15,580 nucleotides of DNA from Paracoccaceae bacterium (GTDB lineage: Bacteria > Pseudomonadota > Alphaproteobacteria > Rhodobacterales > Rhodobacteraceae). The notes below the pieces were generated by a model that saw only the letters and a list, made by a program, of their open reading frames with translations, did no database searches and had not been told where the DNA came from. The stretch spans positions 1 to 15,580 of the forward strand of contig WFTU01000196.1 in assembly GCA_015485375.1 (NCBI GenBank), read 5' to 3'. Position 1 is the stretch's first letter; each line of letters opens with the position of its first letter. The translations under genes and the position numbers were made by a program. Below, one piece after another: positions 6,544 through 13,636 of this stretch.

Positions 6544-7566
6544 CTAGTTCTTTTCCTGGTCGACCAGTTTGCCGGCGGAAATCCACGGCATCATGGCGCG
6601 GAGCTGTTTGCCGACTTCCTCGATCTGGTGTTCGTCGTTGATGCGGCGGGTGGCCTTGAAGGATGGCTGGCCGACCGAGTTTTCCAGCATGAAGTCGCGT
6701 ACGAATTTGCCGTTCTGGATGTCGGTGAGGACGTCCTTCATGCGTTTCTTGGTTTCCTCGTAAGGCAGCACGCGCGGGCCGGAGACGTATTCGCCGTATT
6801 CCGCAGTGTTGGAGATCGAGTAGTTCATGTTGGCGATGCCGCCTTCATAGATCAGGTCAACGATCAGTTTGACCTCGTGCAGGCACTCGAAATAGGCCAT
6901 TTCCGGCTCGTAGCCGGCCTCGACGAGGGTTTCGAAGCCCATGCGGATCAACTCCACGAGGCCGCCACAGAGAACGGCCTGCTCGCCGAACAGGTCGGTT
7001 TCGCATTCCTGACGGAAGTTGGTTTCGATGATGCCCGAGCGGCCGCCGCCGATGGCGGAGCAGTAGGACAGGCCGATTTCCATGGCTTTGCCGGAAGCGT
7101 CGGTGTCAACCGCCACGAGGCAGGGCACGCCGCCGCCTTTGACGAATTCGCCGCGCACGGTGTGGCCGGGGCCTTTGGGGGCCATCATGATGATGTCCAC
7201 GCCTTCTTTCGGCTCGATCAGGTTGAAGTGGATGTTCAGACCGTGGGCGAAGGCAATGGCGGCGCCTTCGCGGATGTTGTCATGCACGTATTTCTTGTAG
7301 GTGTCGGCCTGCAGTTCATCGGGCATTGTGAACATGATCAGGTCACACCAGGCGGCGGCCTCGGCGATGCCCATGACTTTCAGGCCTTCGGCTTCGGCCT
7401 TGGCGGCGGAGGGGGAGCCTTCGCGCAGGGCAACAACAACGTTTTTCGCGCCGGAGTCGCGCAGGTTCAATGCGTGGGCATGGCCCTGCGAGCCGTAGCC
7501 GAGAATGGCGACGTTCATGTCTTTGATCAGGTTGATATCGCAATCGCGATCATAATATACGCGCAT
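6544..7566 (-). CDS. ilvC: ketol-acid reductoisomerase (NADP+), class I
   Basis: IlvC isomerises and reduces acetolactate or acetohydroxybutyrate to dihydroxy acids, the second step of valine, leucine and isoleucine synthesis. The 340 residues match class I length. The Rossmann motif GYGSQGHAHALNLRDSG (23-39) and the following Arg/Ser loop (R48, S51, S53) indicate NADPH use. Mg-binding residues are D191 and E195 in TDLFGEQAVLCGG, with E227 and E231 in FECLHE. The knotted C-terminal domain is complete (YSISNTAEYGEYVSG, 249-263). The ATG at 7566 has AGAGAGGA ahead; the frame stays open further upstream through the lrp gene but has no matching family sequence there. It is divergent from two Lrp regulators, suggesting amino-acid-responsive control. 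Confidence 0.97.
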   Translation of the reverse strand: MRVYYDRDCDINLIKDMNVAILGYGSQGHAHALNLRDSGAKNVVVALREGSPSAAKAEAEGLKVMGIAEAAAWCDLIMFTMPDELQADTYKKYVHDNIREGAAIAFAHGLNIHFNLIEPKEGVDIIMMAPKGPGHTVRGEFVKGGGVPCLVAVDTDASGKAMEIGLSYCSAIGGGRSGIIETNFRQECETDLFGEQAVLCGGLVELIRMGFETLVEAGYEPEMAYFECLHEVKLIVDLIYEGGIANMNYSISNTAEYGEYVSGPRVLPYEETKKRMKDVLTDIQNGKFVRDFMLENSVGQPSFKATRRINDEHQIEEVGKQLRAMMPWISAGKLVDQEKN

Positions 7567-7606
7567 GGTTTTTTCCTCTCTGCGGTGTTGGATTGCGGGT
7601 AGAATA

Positions 7607-7698
7607 GGAAAATTCGGGGTAAAGGCTTTGCATTTTTCGGAAAATATGCGAGGTATCCGGAAAATATATGCTTGAAAATTGCGAATTGGAAAAAATTC
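7607..7698. promoter_or_regulatory. ilvC/lrp divergent control region with spaced GGAAAA repeats
   Basis: The 132-bp gap between divergent ilvC and the first lrp gene is much more AT-rich than its surroundings. GGAAAA begins at 7607, 7639, 7659 and 7688. The middle two belong to a direct repeat CGGAAAATAT at 7638-7647 and 7658-7667, exactly 20 bases apart. GCATTTTTCGGAAAATATGC (7630-7649) is a near-perfect dyad, and GAATT/AATTC flank six bases at 7683-7698. Spacing near whole helical turns with A-tracts resembles the arrays bound by Lrp octamers. Binding by the adjacent regulators is inferred. Confidence 0.55.
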
Positions 7699-8157
7699 AT
7701 GCAACTGGATGACATCGACCGCCGGCTGCTGCGCCTGTTGCAGGAGGATGCGACGCTCTCCATGGCCGATCTGGCGGAACGGGCGGGGGTCTCGGCCGGC
7801 CCGTGCTGGCGGCGGATCGAGAAGATGGAGGCGGCGGGGGTGATCCTCGGGCGCAAGGCGGTGATCGACTACCGGGCGCTTGGGCTGGCGGTGGAGGTGT
7901 TTTTGCGCATCACGCTGGACAAGACGGCGGGCAATGCCTTTGACGAATTCATCCGCGCGGCGCGGGAAATCCCCGAGGTCGGCGGGATCCAGACGCTGCT
8001 GGGGCGGGTGGATATCCGTATGGATGTGCGGGCGCGGGATCTGGCGCATTATCAGGAAATCTACAAGACCCGTATTCTGGCGCTGCCGCATATTGCGGAT
8101 ATCGAGGCGCTGATGCTGGTGTCCGAGGTCAAGAATACCGAAAGGCTGCCCATATGA
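7699..8157 (+). CDS. Lrp/AsnC family transcriptional regulator (first of tandem pair)
   Basis: 152 residues from ATG 7699. An N-terminal winged helix-turn-helix (about 1-55: DDIDRRLLRLLQEDATLSMADLAERAGVS, WRRIEKMEAAGVILG) is followed by the ligand-binding RAM/AsnC effector domain (about 60-145, beta-alpha-beta-beta-alpha-beta) with EVGGIQTLLGRVDIRMDV and the usual ARDLAHYQEIY. An alternative TTG at 7672 in frame would add nine residues before the conserved region and has no ribosome site. The gene is divergent from ilvC, the common arrangement for a local regulator of that gene; likely ligands are branched-chain or other amino acids. The next regulator overlaps by 4 bases (ATGA), so the two are co-translated. 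Confidence 0.92.
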   Translation: MQLDDIDRRLLRLLQEDATLSMADLAERAGVSAGPCWRRIEKMEAAGVILGRKAVIDYRALGLAVEVFLRITLDKTAGNAFDEFIRAAREIPEVGGIQTLLGRVDIRMDVRARDLAHYQEIYKTRILALPHIADIEALMLVSEVKNTERLPI

Positions 8158-8591
8158 TGGATCTGGACGATATGGACCGCGCTATTCTGAAGGCGCTGGA
8201 GGCCGACGGCGGGTTGAGTGCGGCGGCTGTCGGGGCGCAGGTGGGTCTGTCGCAACCGGCGGCGTGGCGGCGGATCCGGCAGCTGGAGGACGGGGGGGTG
8301 ATCCTCGGGCGGCGCATTGTGCTGGATCGCGCGAAACTGGGGTTCGACGTTGTGGTCTATCTGGGGGTGAAGCTGGCGGCCAAGGGGCGGGTCAGTCTGG
8401 AGGATTTCGAGCGGGCGGTCTCGGCTATTCCGGAGGTGCAGGTGGTGCAGCATGTGCTGGGGATTTACGATTACCGCCTGAAGGTGGTGGCGCGGGATCT
8501 GAGCGACTTCGAGCGGATATTGCGGCGGCGGATCATGACCTTGCCGGGGGTCGGGGATGTGGAGTCGAACGTGCTTTTGAGCGAAGGTTAA
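8154..8591 (+). CDS. Lrp/AsnC family transcriptional regulator (second of tandem pair)
   Basis: 145 residues with the same order of domains: winged helix-turn-helix (about 1-55, DDMDRAILKALEADGGLSAAAV, PAAWRRIRQLEDGGVILGRR) and RAM effector domain (about 62-143, with VQVVQHVLGIYDYRLKVVARDL). It is clearly homologous to the preceding regulator (shared WRRI-x-x-x-E-x-x-GVILGR) but diverged, so not a fresh duplication. ATG at 8154 overlaps the upstream stop; a second ATG follows at 8157. Tight coupling of two Lrp paralogues suggests hetero-oligomers or joint control of ilvC. Its TAA stop (8589-8591) lies in the arm of the downstream hairpin. Confidence 0.92.
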   Translation: MMDLDDMDRAILKALEADGGLSAAAVGAQVGLSQPAAWRRIRQLEDGGVILGRRIVLDRAKLGFDVVVYLGVKLAAKGRVSLEDFERAVSAIPEVQVVQHVLGIYDYRLKVVARDLSDFERILRRRIMTLPGVGDVESNVLLSEG

Positions 8592-8624
8592 CAAAACCAC
8601 TAAACCGGTTTAGTGGTTTGTTAA
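8588..8624. terminator. palindromic hairpin between second lrp and HAD gene
   Basis: AAACCACTAAACC (8594-8606) is followed directly by its exact complement (8607-8619), a 26-base perfect palindrome. If A8593 bulges, five more pairs (8588-8592 with 8620-8624) extend it. A T-rich run follows on the minus strand (TTTTGTT), a weaker one on the plus. It lies between convergent genes, so a bidirectional terminator is likeliest. The loop-free perfect palindrome would also suit a dimeric protein. Confidence 0.7.
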
Positions 8625-8668
8625 GGGTTGGTATATTTGCAGCATTTTCAAGGAAAAACGACCGATAC

Positions 8669-9307
8669 CTAAACCAGTTTTTTCAAGAATCCCGTCAGGT
8701 CGTCCGTCCGGTGCTGGATGTGGGGCGCCTCGGCCGTGCCGAGAAGAACCGTGTTCATGCCGAGCTCGAAGGGGATGGCGAGGTTGCGCGGGTCGTCCTC
8801 GAACATGGCGGCGGTTAGCGATGTCAGCCCGTCGGTTTCAAAGACTTTGGCGAAGGCGGCGGTGTCGGGTTTTGGGATGTAACCAGCATCCTCGATGCCG
8901 TAAATCGCATCGAACAGCCCTTCGAGACCGCGCGCGGCGCTTACCTTTTCGCCATGTTCGCGCGAGCCGTTGGTGTAGATGATCTTGCGTCCCGGCAGCG
9001 CGGCGATGGCGGCGCGCAGGTCGGGGGCCTCGGGGATGACCGAAAGGTCGAGTTCGTGTACCTCGGTCAGGAACGCATCCGGATCGACGCCATGTTCGTG
9101 CATCAGGCCGGCGAGCGTGGTGCCGTGGGTTTTCCAGTAGTGTTTGCGCAGGCTGTGGGCCTCGTCCTCGCCCACTCCGATCTCGCGGGTCATGAAGCCG
9201 ACCATCAGGCGCTCGATCTGGTCGAACAGGCGGACCTCGGGCGGATAGAGGGTGTTGTCGAGGTCGAAAACCCAGGTGTCGATATGGCGGAAGGCTTCAT
9301 AAGGCAT
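8669..9307 (-). CDS. HAD-family hydrolase, pyrimidine 5'-nucleotidase type
   Basis: 212 residues with the full haloacid dehalogenase motif set: motif I DLDNTLY with nucleophile D15 and D17; motif II T112 in YTNGS; motif III K146 in YIPKPD; and motif IV FEDDPRN with D171/D172. The helical cap between motifs I and II (about 22-95) and the FDLDNTLYPPE start match the SDT1/YjjG-like pyrimidine 5'-nucleotidase subgroup, which dephosphorylates UMP/CMP or related phosphates. Substrate is inferred from subgroup only. Start ATG 9307 precedes motif I by 14 residues; no clear ribosome site is visible. It faces the second lrp gene across a hairpin and is divergent from the GntR gene. Confidence 0.9.
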   Translation of the reverse strand: MPYEAFRHIDTWVFDLDNTLYPPEVRLFDQIERLMVGFMTREIGVGEDEAHSLRKHYWKTHGTTLAGLMHEHGVDPDAFLTEVHELDLSVIPEAPDLRAAIAALPGRKIIYTNGSREHGEKVSAARGLEGLFDAIYGIEDAGYIPKPDTAAFAKVFETDGLTSLTAAMFEDDPRNLAIPFELGMNTVLLGTAEAPHIQHRTDDLTGFLKKLV

Positions 9308-9350
9308 GGGGCGGTGATAGCGCCTGCCGCGCGACAGGGCAATGGGCGTG

Positions 9351-9375
9351 AATCCGGCGTAGACCTTTGCGGATT
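9351..9375. promoter_or_regulatory. dyad in the HAD/gntR divergent gap
   Basis: AATCCG (9351-9356) and CGGATT (9370-9375) form an inverted repeat with a 13-base spacer in the 106-bp divergent gap, about 40-60 bases before the GntR start. It could be an autoregulatory operator, but it does not match the usual FadR-type GntR half-sites well. GGCGTAGACCT inside it (9356-9366) happens to match the end of the 4577-4844 element. Confidence 0.25.
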
Positions 9376-9413
9376 TCGGGAGTAGCCTTGTTGAAAATCC
9401 GGAGGGAATTTCG

Positions 9414-10055
9414 ATGACGGAAACGCAAGGCGCGCATAAGGATGCCTACTCGCTGGTGCTGGAGGCGATAGACGAAGGGGCCTATCTGCCCGGGGACCGG
9501 CTGGTGGAGTCGGAACTGGCGGAGCGGTTCGGGGTTTCGCGCACGCCGGTGCGCGAGGCCTTGCAGCGGCTGGAGACGCAGCAGGTGCTGGTTCGGGACG
9601 GGCGCTCGATGGTGGTGTCGTCGCTGGATCACGACCAGTTGGGGGAGCTTTACGTCGTGCGGGCCGAACTGGAAGGGCTGGCGGCGCGGCTGGCAGCACA
9701 ACATGCGGCGCCGGAGGAGGTGCGCGTGCTGCGCGAGATGGTCGAGCAGGACCTGAAGATGCTGGGGCAGGCGCAGCGGCTGGCCAAGGCGAACCGGCGC
9801 TTTCACCGGCAATTGCATCTGGCGAGCCACAACCGCTTTCTGATCCAGCAGTTGGAGATGGTGCACCGGACCATGGCCTTGCTGGTGACCACGACCTTTG
9901 CTGCCGAGGGGCGCGATATCGCGGCGCTGGAGGAACACGCGGCGGTGGTCTCGGCAATCGAGGCGCGCGATGGCGAGGCGGCGGAAAGGGCGGTGAAAGC
10001 CCATATTTCCAAGGCTTACGAGACACGTTTGAAAGTGGATGCAGGGGAGGTTTGA
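9414..10055 (+). CDS. GntR family transcriptional regulator, FadR/FCD subfamily
   Basis: 213 residues. The N-terminal winged helix-turn-helix (about 10-68) has the GntR signature PGDRLVESELAERFGVSRTPVREALQRL. The C-terminal all-helical FCD effector domain (about 75-205) holds the usual metal/ligand residues, with H131 and H135 in FHRQLHLASHN, H175 in LEEHAAVVSAI and H197 in AVKAHI. Such proteins usually bind carboxylic acids and repress a neighbouring catabolic gene. ATG 9414 is preceded by GGAGGG (9401-9406). The stop is one base before the ATG of the hydratase-like gene, so the two form an operon and the hydratase substrate or product is the likely effector. Confidence 0.93.
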   Translation: MTETQGAHKDAYSLVLEAIDEGAYLPGDRLVESELAERFGVSRTPVREALQRLETQQVLVRDGRSMVVSSLDHDQLGELYVVRAELEGLAARLAAQHAAPEEVRVLREMVEQDLKMLGQAQRLAKANRRFHRQLHLASHNRFLIQQLEMVHRTMALLVTTTFAAEGRDIAALEEHAAVVSAIEARDGEAAERAVKAHISKAYETRLKVDAGEV

Positions 10056-10056
10056 G

Positions 10057-10785
10057 ATGATTGTCGAACGGATCATGCGGGCGGTTCTGGATAAAGAACC
10101 GGTGGGCAATTTCGCGCAGGATATTCCCGACCTGGACGCGGCCTATGACATTCAGGAGGCGGTCGTGGCGCAGCTGGCACCGCGTTTCGGCGGGATCGGC
10201 GGCTACAAGATCGCGTGGAATGCGCCTGCAGCGTTTACCCCCGCGGTCGGGCATGTTTTTGCAGAGCATATCCGTCAGAGCGGGGCACATATTCCGGCGG
10301 AGGAGATGGCGCAGCTGGTGGTCGAGCCGGAAATTCTGGCGGTGATGGGAGAGGATGTCTCCGAAGGCGGGCAGACGGGCGAGAGCATGGCGGGGCGGAT
10401 CGCGCGCTATCATGTGGGGTTCGAGATCATGGACCGGCGCAATACCGTCGATCCGGCGCTGTCGCATCCGCCGAGTGTAGTGGCGAACAATGTTTTCAAC
10501 TGCGGACTGGTCCTCGGGGAGAGCCTGCCGGACCTGCCGGAAAGCATGGAAACGGTGCTGTCGCTGGATAGCGAGGTGCTGTTTCAGGCACCCGACGCCG
10601 CGCCGCAGGTGCCGGCGGAGGCGGTGGCGTTTATTGCCAACCATCTGGCGGCGCGCGGGCGTGGGCTGAAGGCGGGGGATGTGATCCTGTGCGGCACGCA
10701 TTATCCGCCGTTTGCGGTGCAGGCGGGCTCGACGCTGGAGGTCACGATGGGGGCGCTCGGGCGGGCGGCGTTTTCTTTCGGCTGA
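10057..10785 (+). CDS. 2-keto-4-pentenoate hydratase / FAH-family enzyme
   Basis: 242 residues of the MhpD/HpaH type within the fumarylacetoacetase-like fold; members hydrate 2-hydroxypenta-2,4-dienoates or decarboxylate 2-oxoacids in aromatic catabolism. Visible features: GGYKIAWNAPA (48-58) matches the GYKIGLT-type active-site block; divalent-metal residues E90, E92 (VVEPEILAVMGEDV) and E123 (VGFEIMD); LVLG and the late RGRGLKAGDVILCGTHYPP (200-218), the family's typical GD-V-L-G turn. It is about 20 residues shorter than classic MhpD. The ATG at 10057 is preferred to 10039 because GGGGAGG (10044-10050) then fits. No other aromatic-degradation gene is visible, so the substrate is open. Its last 85 bases overlap the convergent glycosyltransferase gene. 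Confidence 0.85.
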   Translation: MIVERIMRAVLDKEPVGNFAQDIPDLDAAYDIQEAVVAQLAPRFGGIGGYKIAWNAPAAFTPAVGHVFAEHIRQSGAHIPAEEMAQLVVEPEILAVMGEDVSEGGQTGESMAGRIARYHVGFEIMDRRNTVDPALSHPPSVVANNVFNCGLVLGESLPDLPESMETVLSLDSEVLFQAPDAAPQVPAEAVAFIANHLAARGRGLKAGDVILCGTHYPPFAVQAGSTLEVTMGALGRAAFSFG

Positions 10786-12212
10786 CCGGTGCCGTGCGGG
10801 GTCTTGTCCCAGTAGAACGGGGCGAAGACGACCTCGGCCGCGGCCTTGTAGGCGGCGAGGGTGGCGAGGGGCCAGTAGAAGGGCAGCATCAGGGTATAGG
10901 CGAGCAGGCGTTTCTCGCGCGCGGCCTTTATGGCGACCGCCCATTGGCCGAGTTGGCCGAGGGTCAGGCTGGCAGCGAATGAGATCCGGACCGGTGCCGG
11001 AACCGGCGAGAGGTCGAGGAGCGGAAGGCCGAGGAAGCCCGCCCAGAGAATCCAGAAAAGCGGTGCGGCGAGGAAACCGGTGAGGCCGGAGAGCAGCAGG
11101 GCCTGAAATCCGAAGAAACCGCGCGGGCCGAGGTCGCGATACAGGCGCGCGGGGTCGCGCATGTGGCTGGCCCAGGTCATGGCAAAGCCTTTCAGCCAGC
11201 GGGAGCGCTGGCGCACCCAACGGATCGGGCGGTGGTTTGCTTCCTCCCATGTCGTGGTTTCGATGATGCGGGTGCGGTAGCCGAAACGGGCAAGGCGCAT
11301 GCCGAGGTCTGCGTCCTCGGTGACGTTATGGGCGTCCCAGCCGCCGATCCTGTCCAGAATATCGCGCCGGAAAAACAGGGTGGTGCCGCCGAGCGGGATC
11401 GGCAGGCCGAGCGCCTGCACCCCGTGCATCACCACGCGGAACCATGTGGCATATTCGATTGTAAAACAGCGGGAAATCCAGTTTTCGCGGGCGTTGTAAT
11501 AATCAAGCTGCCCTTGCAGGCAGGCCACATCGGCAGGGGCATTGGCGAAACCGCTGGCTACCTTGCGGAGCTGGTCCGGCTCGGGGCGGTCCTCGGCGTC
11601 GTAGATGCCGATGATCTCTCCGGTGCAATGGGGCAGGGCGTAGTTCATTGCCTTCGGCTTGGTTTGCAGCCAGTCGCGCGGGACCGTCAACGGGCGGATA
11701 TGGCGCGGAAGCGGGATGCGGGCGAGGGCCGTGGCGGTGGTGGTGTCGATTTCCTCGGTCAGCAGGAAGATTTCGAGGTGCGTTGTCGGATAGTCGAGGG
11801 CGCGCAGGGACCGGATCAGACGGGGGAGGGTGTTTTCCTCGCGAAACAATGGCACCAGAAGGGTGATGCGCGGGGTTGGCGTGTTTCCGGACGCGCGCAG
11901 GAAAGCGGGCAGCGGCGGGTGGTGCAGGGCTTTCAGGGCGGTCAGGCGGATGAAGGCATAGAACAGGTTCAGGAAAGCGGCCCAGAGCAGGAGCGCCGAG
12001 AGCCAGACATAGGGAAACAGGGCGAGGGTTACCCCTGCAAGGGCCAGACCCGACAGGAGCGGGCGGGCCTTCAGGCTGCGGCAGCTGTATTCGGGCGGGC
12101 AGAGGGTGTGCGAGGCGGCCAGCAGGCGGGCCTCGATCGTGCGATCCGGTGCGCGGGGCGGCGCGCGCGGTACGAGGAAGGCGGGAACGGGGCGGGGCGG
12201 ATGGATGGACAC
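10701..12212 (-). CDS. membrane glycosyltransferase, family 2 (cellulose-synthase-like)
   Basis: 503 residues. A polar Pro/Arg-rich N-terminus is followed by two membrane helices (about 51-90), a cytoplasmic GT-A domain (about 113-345), and three or four C-terminal membrane helices (about 366-466). Processive GT2 residues are present: KPKAMN (185-190), DAED (205-208), TED (298-300) and QRSRW (335-339, the QxxRW motif). These point to polymer synthesis or export of a beta-linked glycan; the sugar is unknown. It has no c-di-GMP PilZ domain. The predicted GTG start (12212) has no clear ribosome site. The gene lies 56 bases after carA on the same strand and may be co-transcribed. The C-terminal 28 codons overlap the hydratase gene antisense. 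Confidence 0.9.
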   Translation of the reverse strand: MSIHPPRPVPAFLVPRAPPRAPDRTIEARLLAASHTLCPPEYSCRSLKARPLLSGLALAGVTLALFPYVWLSALLLWAAFLNLFYAFIRLTALKALHHPPLPAFLRASGNTPTPRITLLVPLFREENTLPRLIRSLRALDYPTTHLEIFLLTEEIDTTTATALARIPLPRHIRPLTVPRDWLQTKPKAMNYALPHCTGEIIGIYDAEDRPEPDQLRKVASGFANAPADVACLQGQLDYYNARENWISRCFTIEYATWFRVVMHGVQALGLPIPLGGTTLFFRRDILDRIGGWDAHNVTEDADLGMRLARFGYRTRIIETTTWEEANHRPIRWVRQRSRWLKGFAMTWASHMRDPARLYRDLGPRGFFGFQALLLSGLTGFLAAPLFWILWAGFLGLPLLDLSPVPAPVRISFAASLTLGQLGQWAVAIKAAREKRLLAYTLMLPFYWPLATLAAYKAAAEVVFAPFYWDKTPHGTGQPKENAARPSAPIVTSSVEPACTANGG

Positions 12213-12268
12213 GGGGCAATTCTCGGCAAAGGTTGGCCGAGGATGCCCCGCGCGGGGTTAAATTCCGG

Positions 12269-13450
12269 TTAACCCATCGCCGCCACGAAACGCTCGAACA
12301 GGTAGTAGCTGTCTTGCGGGCCGGGGCTGGCCTCCGGATGATATTGCACGGAGAATACCGGCTTGTCCTTCAGACGGATACCGCAGTTGGAGCCGTCGAA
12401 CAGCGAGACATGGGTTTCCTCGACCCCTTCGGGCAGGCTCTGGCTGTCCACGGCGAACCCGTGGTTCATCGAGGTGATTTCCACCTTGCCGGTGGTGTGT
12501 TCCTTCACCGGATGGTTGGCGCCGTGGTGGCCGTGGTTCATCTTGAGCGTCTGCGCGCCAAGCGCCAGCGCCAGCATCTGGTGGCCGAGGCAGATTCCGA
12601 AGACCGGAATATCGGCCGCGAGGATACCCTGAATGGCGGGCACGGCGTATTCGCCGGTGGCCTTCGGGTCGCCCGGACCGTTGGAGAGGAACACGCCCTC
12701 CGGCTTGTGGGCGAGGACTTCCTCGGCTGTCGCTGTGGCGGGCAGGACGGTGACGTCGCAACCGGCGGATGCCAGACAGCGCAGGATATTGCGTTTGGCG
12801 CCGTAGTCGATGGCCACGACCTTGCGCCCCGGAGTGGTGCGTTTGGAGTAGCCCCCGGGCCAGGCCCAGCGCATCTCGTCCCATTTGTAGGACTGGGCGC
12901 AGGTGACTTCCTTGGCGAGGTCCATGCCTTCGAGGCCGGCGAAGCCGCGCGCGCGGGCCAGCAGCTCGTCGATGTCGAAATCGCCGTCCGCGGCGTGCTG
13001 GATGGCGACATGCGGTGCGCCCTGCATGCGGATGGCGCGGGTCAGGCGGCGGGTGTCGATGCCGCCCACCCCGATGCGCCCGCGTTTCTCCATCCAGTCG
13101 GAGAGGGTCGAGGTGGCGCGATAGTTGGAGGGTTCGGTCGGGTCCCATTTGACCACCACGCCCTCGGCCACCGGATCGCCGGTCTCGTCATCCTCGGGGT
13201 TCACGCCGACGTTGCCGATGTGCGGGAAGGTGAAGGTGACGACCTGTCCGGCATAGGAGGGGTCGGTCATGATTTCCTGATAGCCGGTCATGGCGGTGTT
13301 GAAACACAGCTCCGCCACCGCGATACCCTCGGCCCCGAAGCCGCGGCCATAGAACACCTGACCGTCGCCCAGAACGATGACGGCGGTGGGGTGGGCATGC
13401 GTATCGGGCGCGGAGGCTTGGGCCAGCTCGGAGGGGGATGCGTTGGGCAT
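12269..13450 (-). CDS. carA: carbamoyl-phosphate synthase small (glutaminase) subunit
   Basis: 393 residues. CarA hydrolyses glutamine and channels ammonia to CarB, making carbamoyl phosphate for pyrimidines and arginine. The N-terminal CPSase domain (about 22-150) shows LGDGQVFYGRGFGA, CFNTAMTGYQEIMTDPSYAGQ and GVGGIDTRRLTR. The class I glutaminase domain (about 210-390) has NGPGDP (257-262), nucleophile C287 in GICLGHQ, and catalytic H371/E373 in YHPEASPGP. About 20 extra N-terminal residues (MPNASPSELAQASAPDTHAH) precede the conserved start, as in other Rhodobacteraceae. AAGGAT lies before the ATG at 13450. carB is not adjacent. The CCCCGCGCGGGG palindrome at 12246-12257 is downstream, too short to be sure of as a terminator. 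Confidence 0.97.
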   Translation of the reverse strand: MPNASPSELAQASAPDTHAHPTAVIVLGDGQVFYGRGFGAEGIAVAELCFNTAMTGYQEIMTDPSYAGQVVTFTFPHIGNVGVNPEDDETGDPVAEGVVVKWDPTEPSNYRATSTLSDWMEKRGRIGVGGIDTRRLTRAIRMQGAPHVAIQHAADGDFDIDELLARARGFAGLEGMDLAKEVTCAQSYKWDEMRWAWPGGYSKRTTPGRKVVAIDYGAKRNILRCLASAGCDVTVLPATATAEEVLAHKPEGVFLSNGPGDPKATGEYAVPAIQGILAADIPVFGICLGHQMLALALGAQTLKMNHGHHGANHPVKEHTTGKVEITSMNHGFAVDSQSLPEGVEETHVSLFDGSNCGIRLKDKPVFSVQYHPEASPGPQDSYYLFERFVAAMG

Positions 13451-13476
13451 GGGGCTATCCTTTTGGAATTTGCCGG

Positions 13477-13505
13477 AAAATACGGGGCGCAGGGGCGCAG
13501 GTCAA
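13477..13505 (-). promoter_or_regulatory. sigma-70 promoter for carA
   Basis: On the minus strand TTGACC (13505-13500) is followed by a 17-base spacer and TATTTT (13482-13477), ending 26 bases before the carA ATG. Both elements match well and the predicted leader is about 20 bases, leaving no room for long attenuation structures. Confidence 0.6.
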
Positions 13506-13543
13506 GGGAAAGAAAAAGTATAATATACAGCAATATCAATTGG

Positions 13544-13572
13544 TTGCATAAATATGAAACTATTGTTAATTT
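13544..13572 (+). promoter_or_regulatory. sigma-70 promoter for yqeY
   Basis: TTGCAT (13544-13549), 17 bases, then TAATTT (13567-13572), within an AT-rich block (13511-13595) that stands out from the GC-rich surroundings. It is back-to-back with the carA promoter. The predicted leader is about 55-60 bases before the ATG at 13637. Confidence 0.5.
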
Positions 13573-13636
13573 TCGCGACTGCGATTATATTCGGCGGCTT
13601 GTTGAAACTGCACCGCCTCTGGAGGGCGAAACCTGA

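Noticed and set aside
7567..8091. Upstream extension of the ilvC frame to 515 codons
   Set aside because: The added N-terminal region is antisense to the first lrp gene and has no family match; ATG 7566 has a ribosome site and gives the family's normal length.
9205..11250. Minus-strand open frame of 681 codons
   Set aside because: Runs through the HAD, GntR and hydratase genes and part of the glycosyltransferase in the wrong frame; Pro/Arg/Ala-rich with no domains.
12246..12257. CCCCGCGCGGGG palindrome between carA and the glycosyltransferase
   Set aside because: Twelve bases with no loop and no U-run; not enough to claim a terminator, and co-transcription remains possible.
11163..12272. 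Plus-strand open frame of 369 codons over the glycosyltransferase
   Set aside because: Antisense to a gene with all GT2 catalytic motifs; Gly/Arg/Gln-rich, no recognisable fold.
12149..13636. Plus-strand open frame of 495 codons over carA
   Set aside because: Antisense to carA with intact active sites; shadow composition (Gly/Val/His/Asp).
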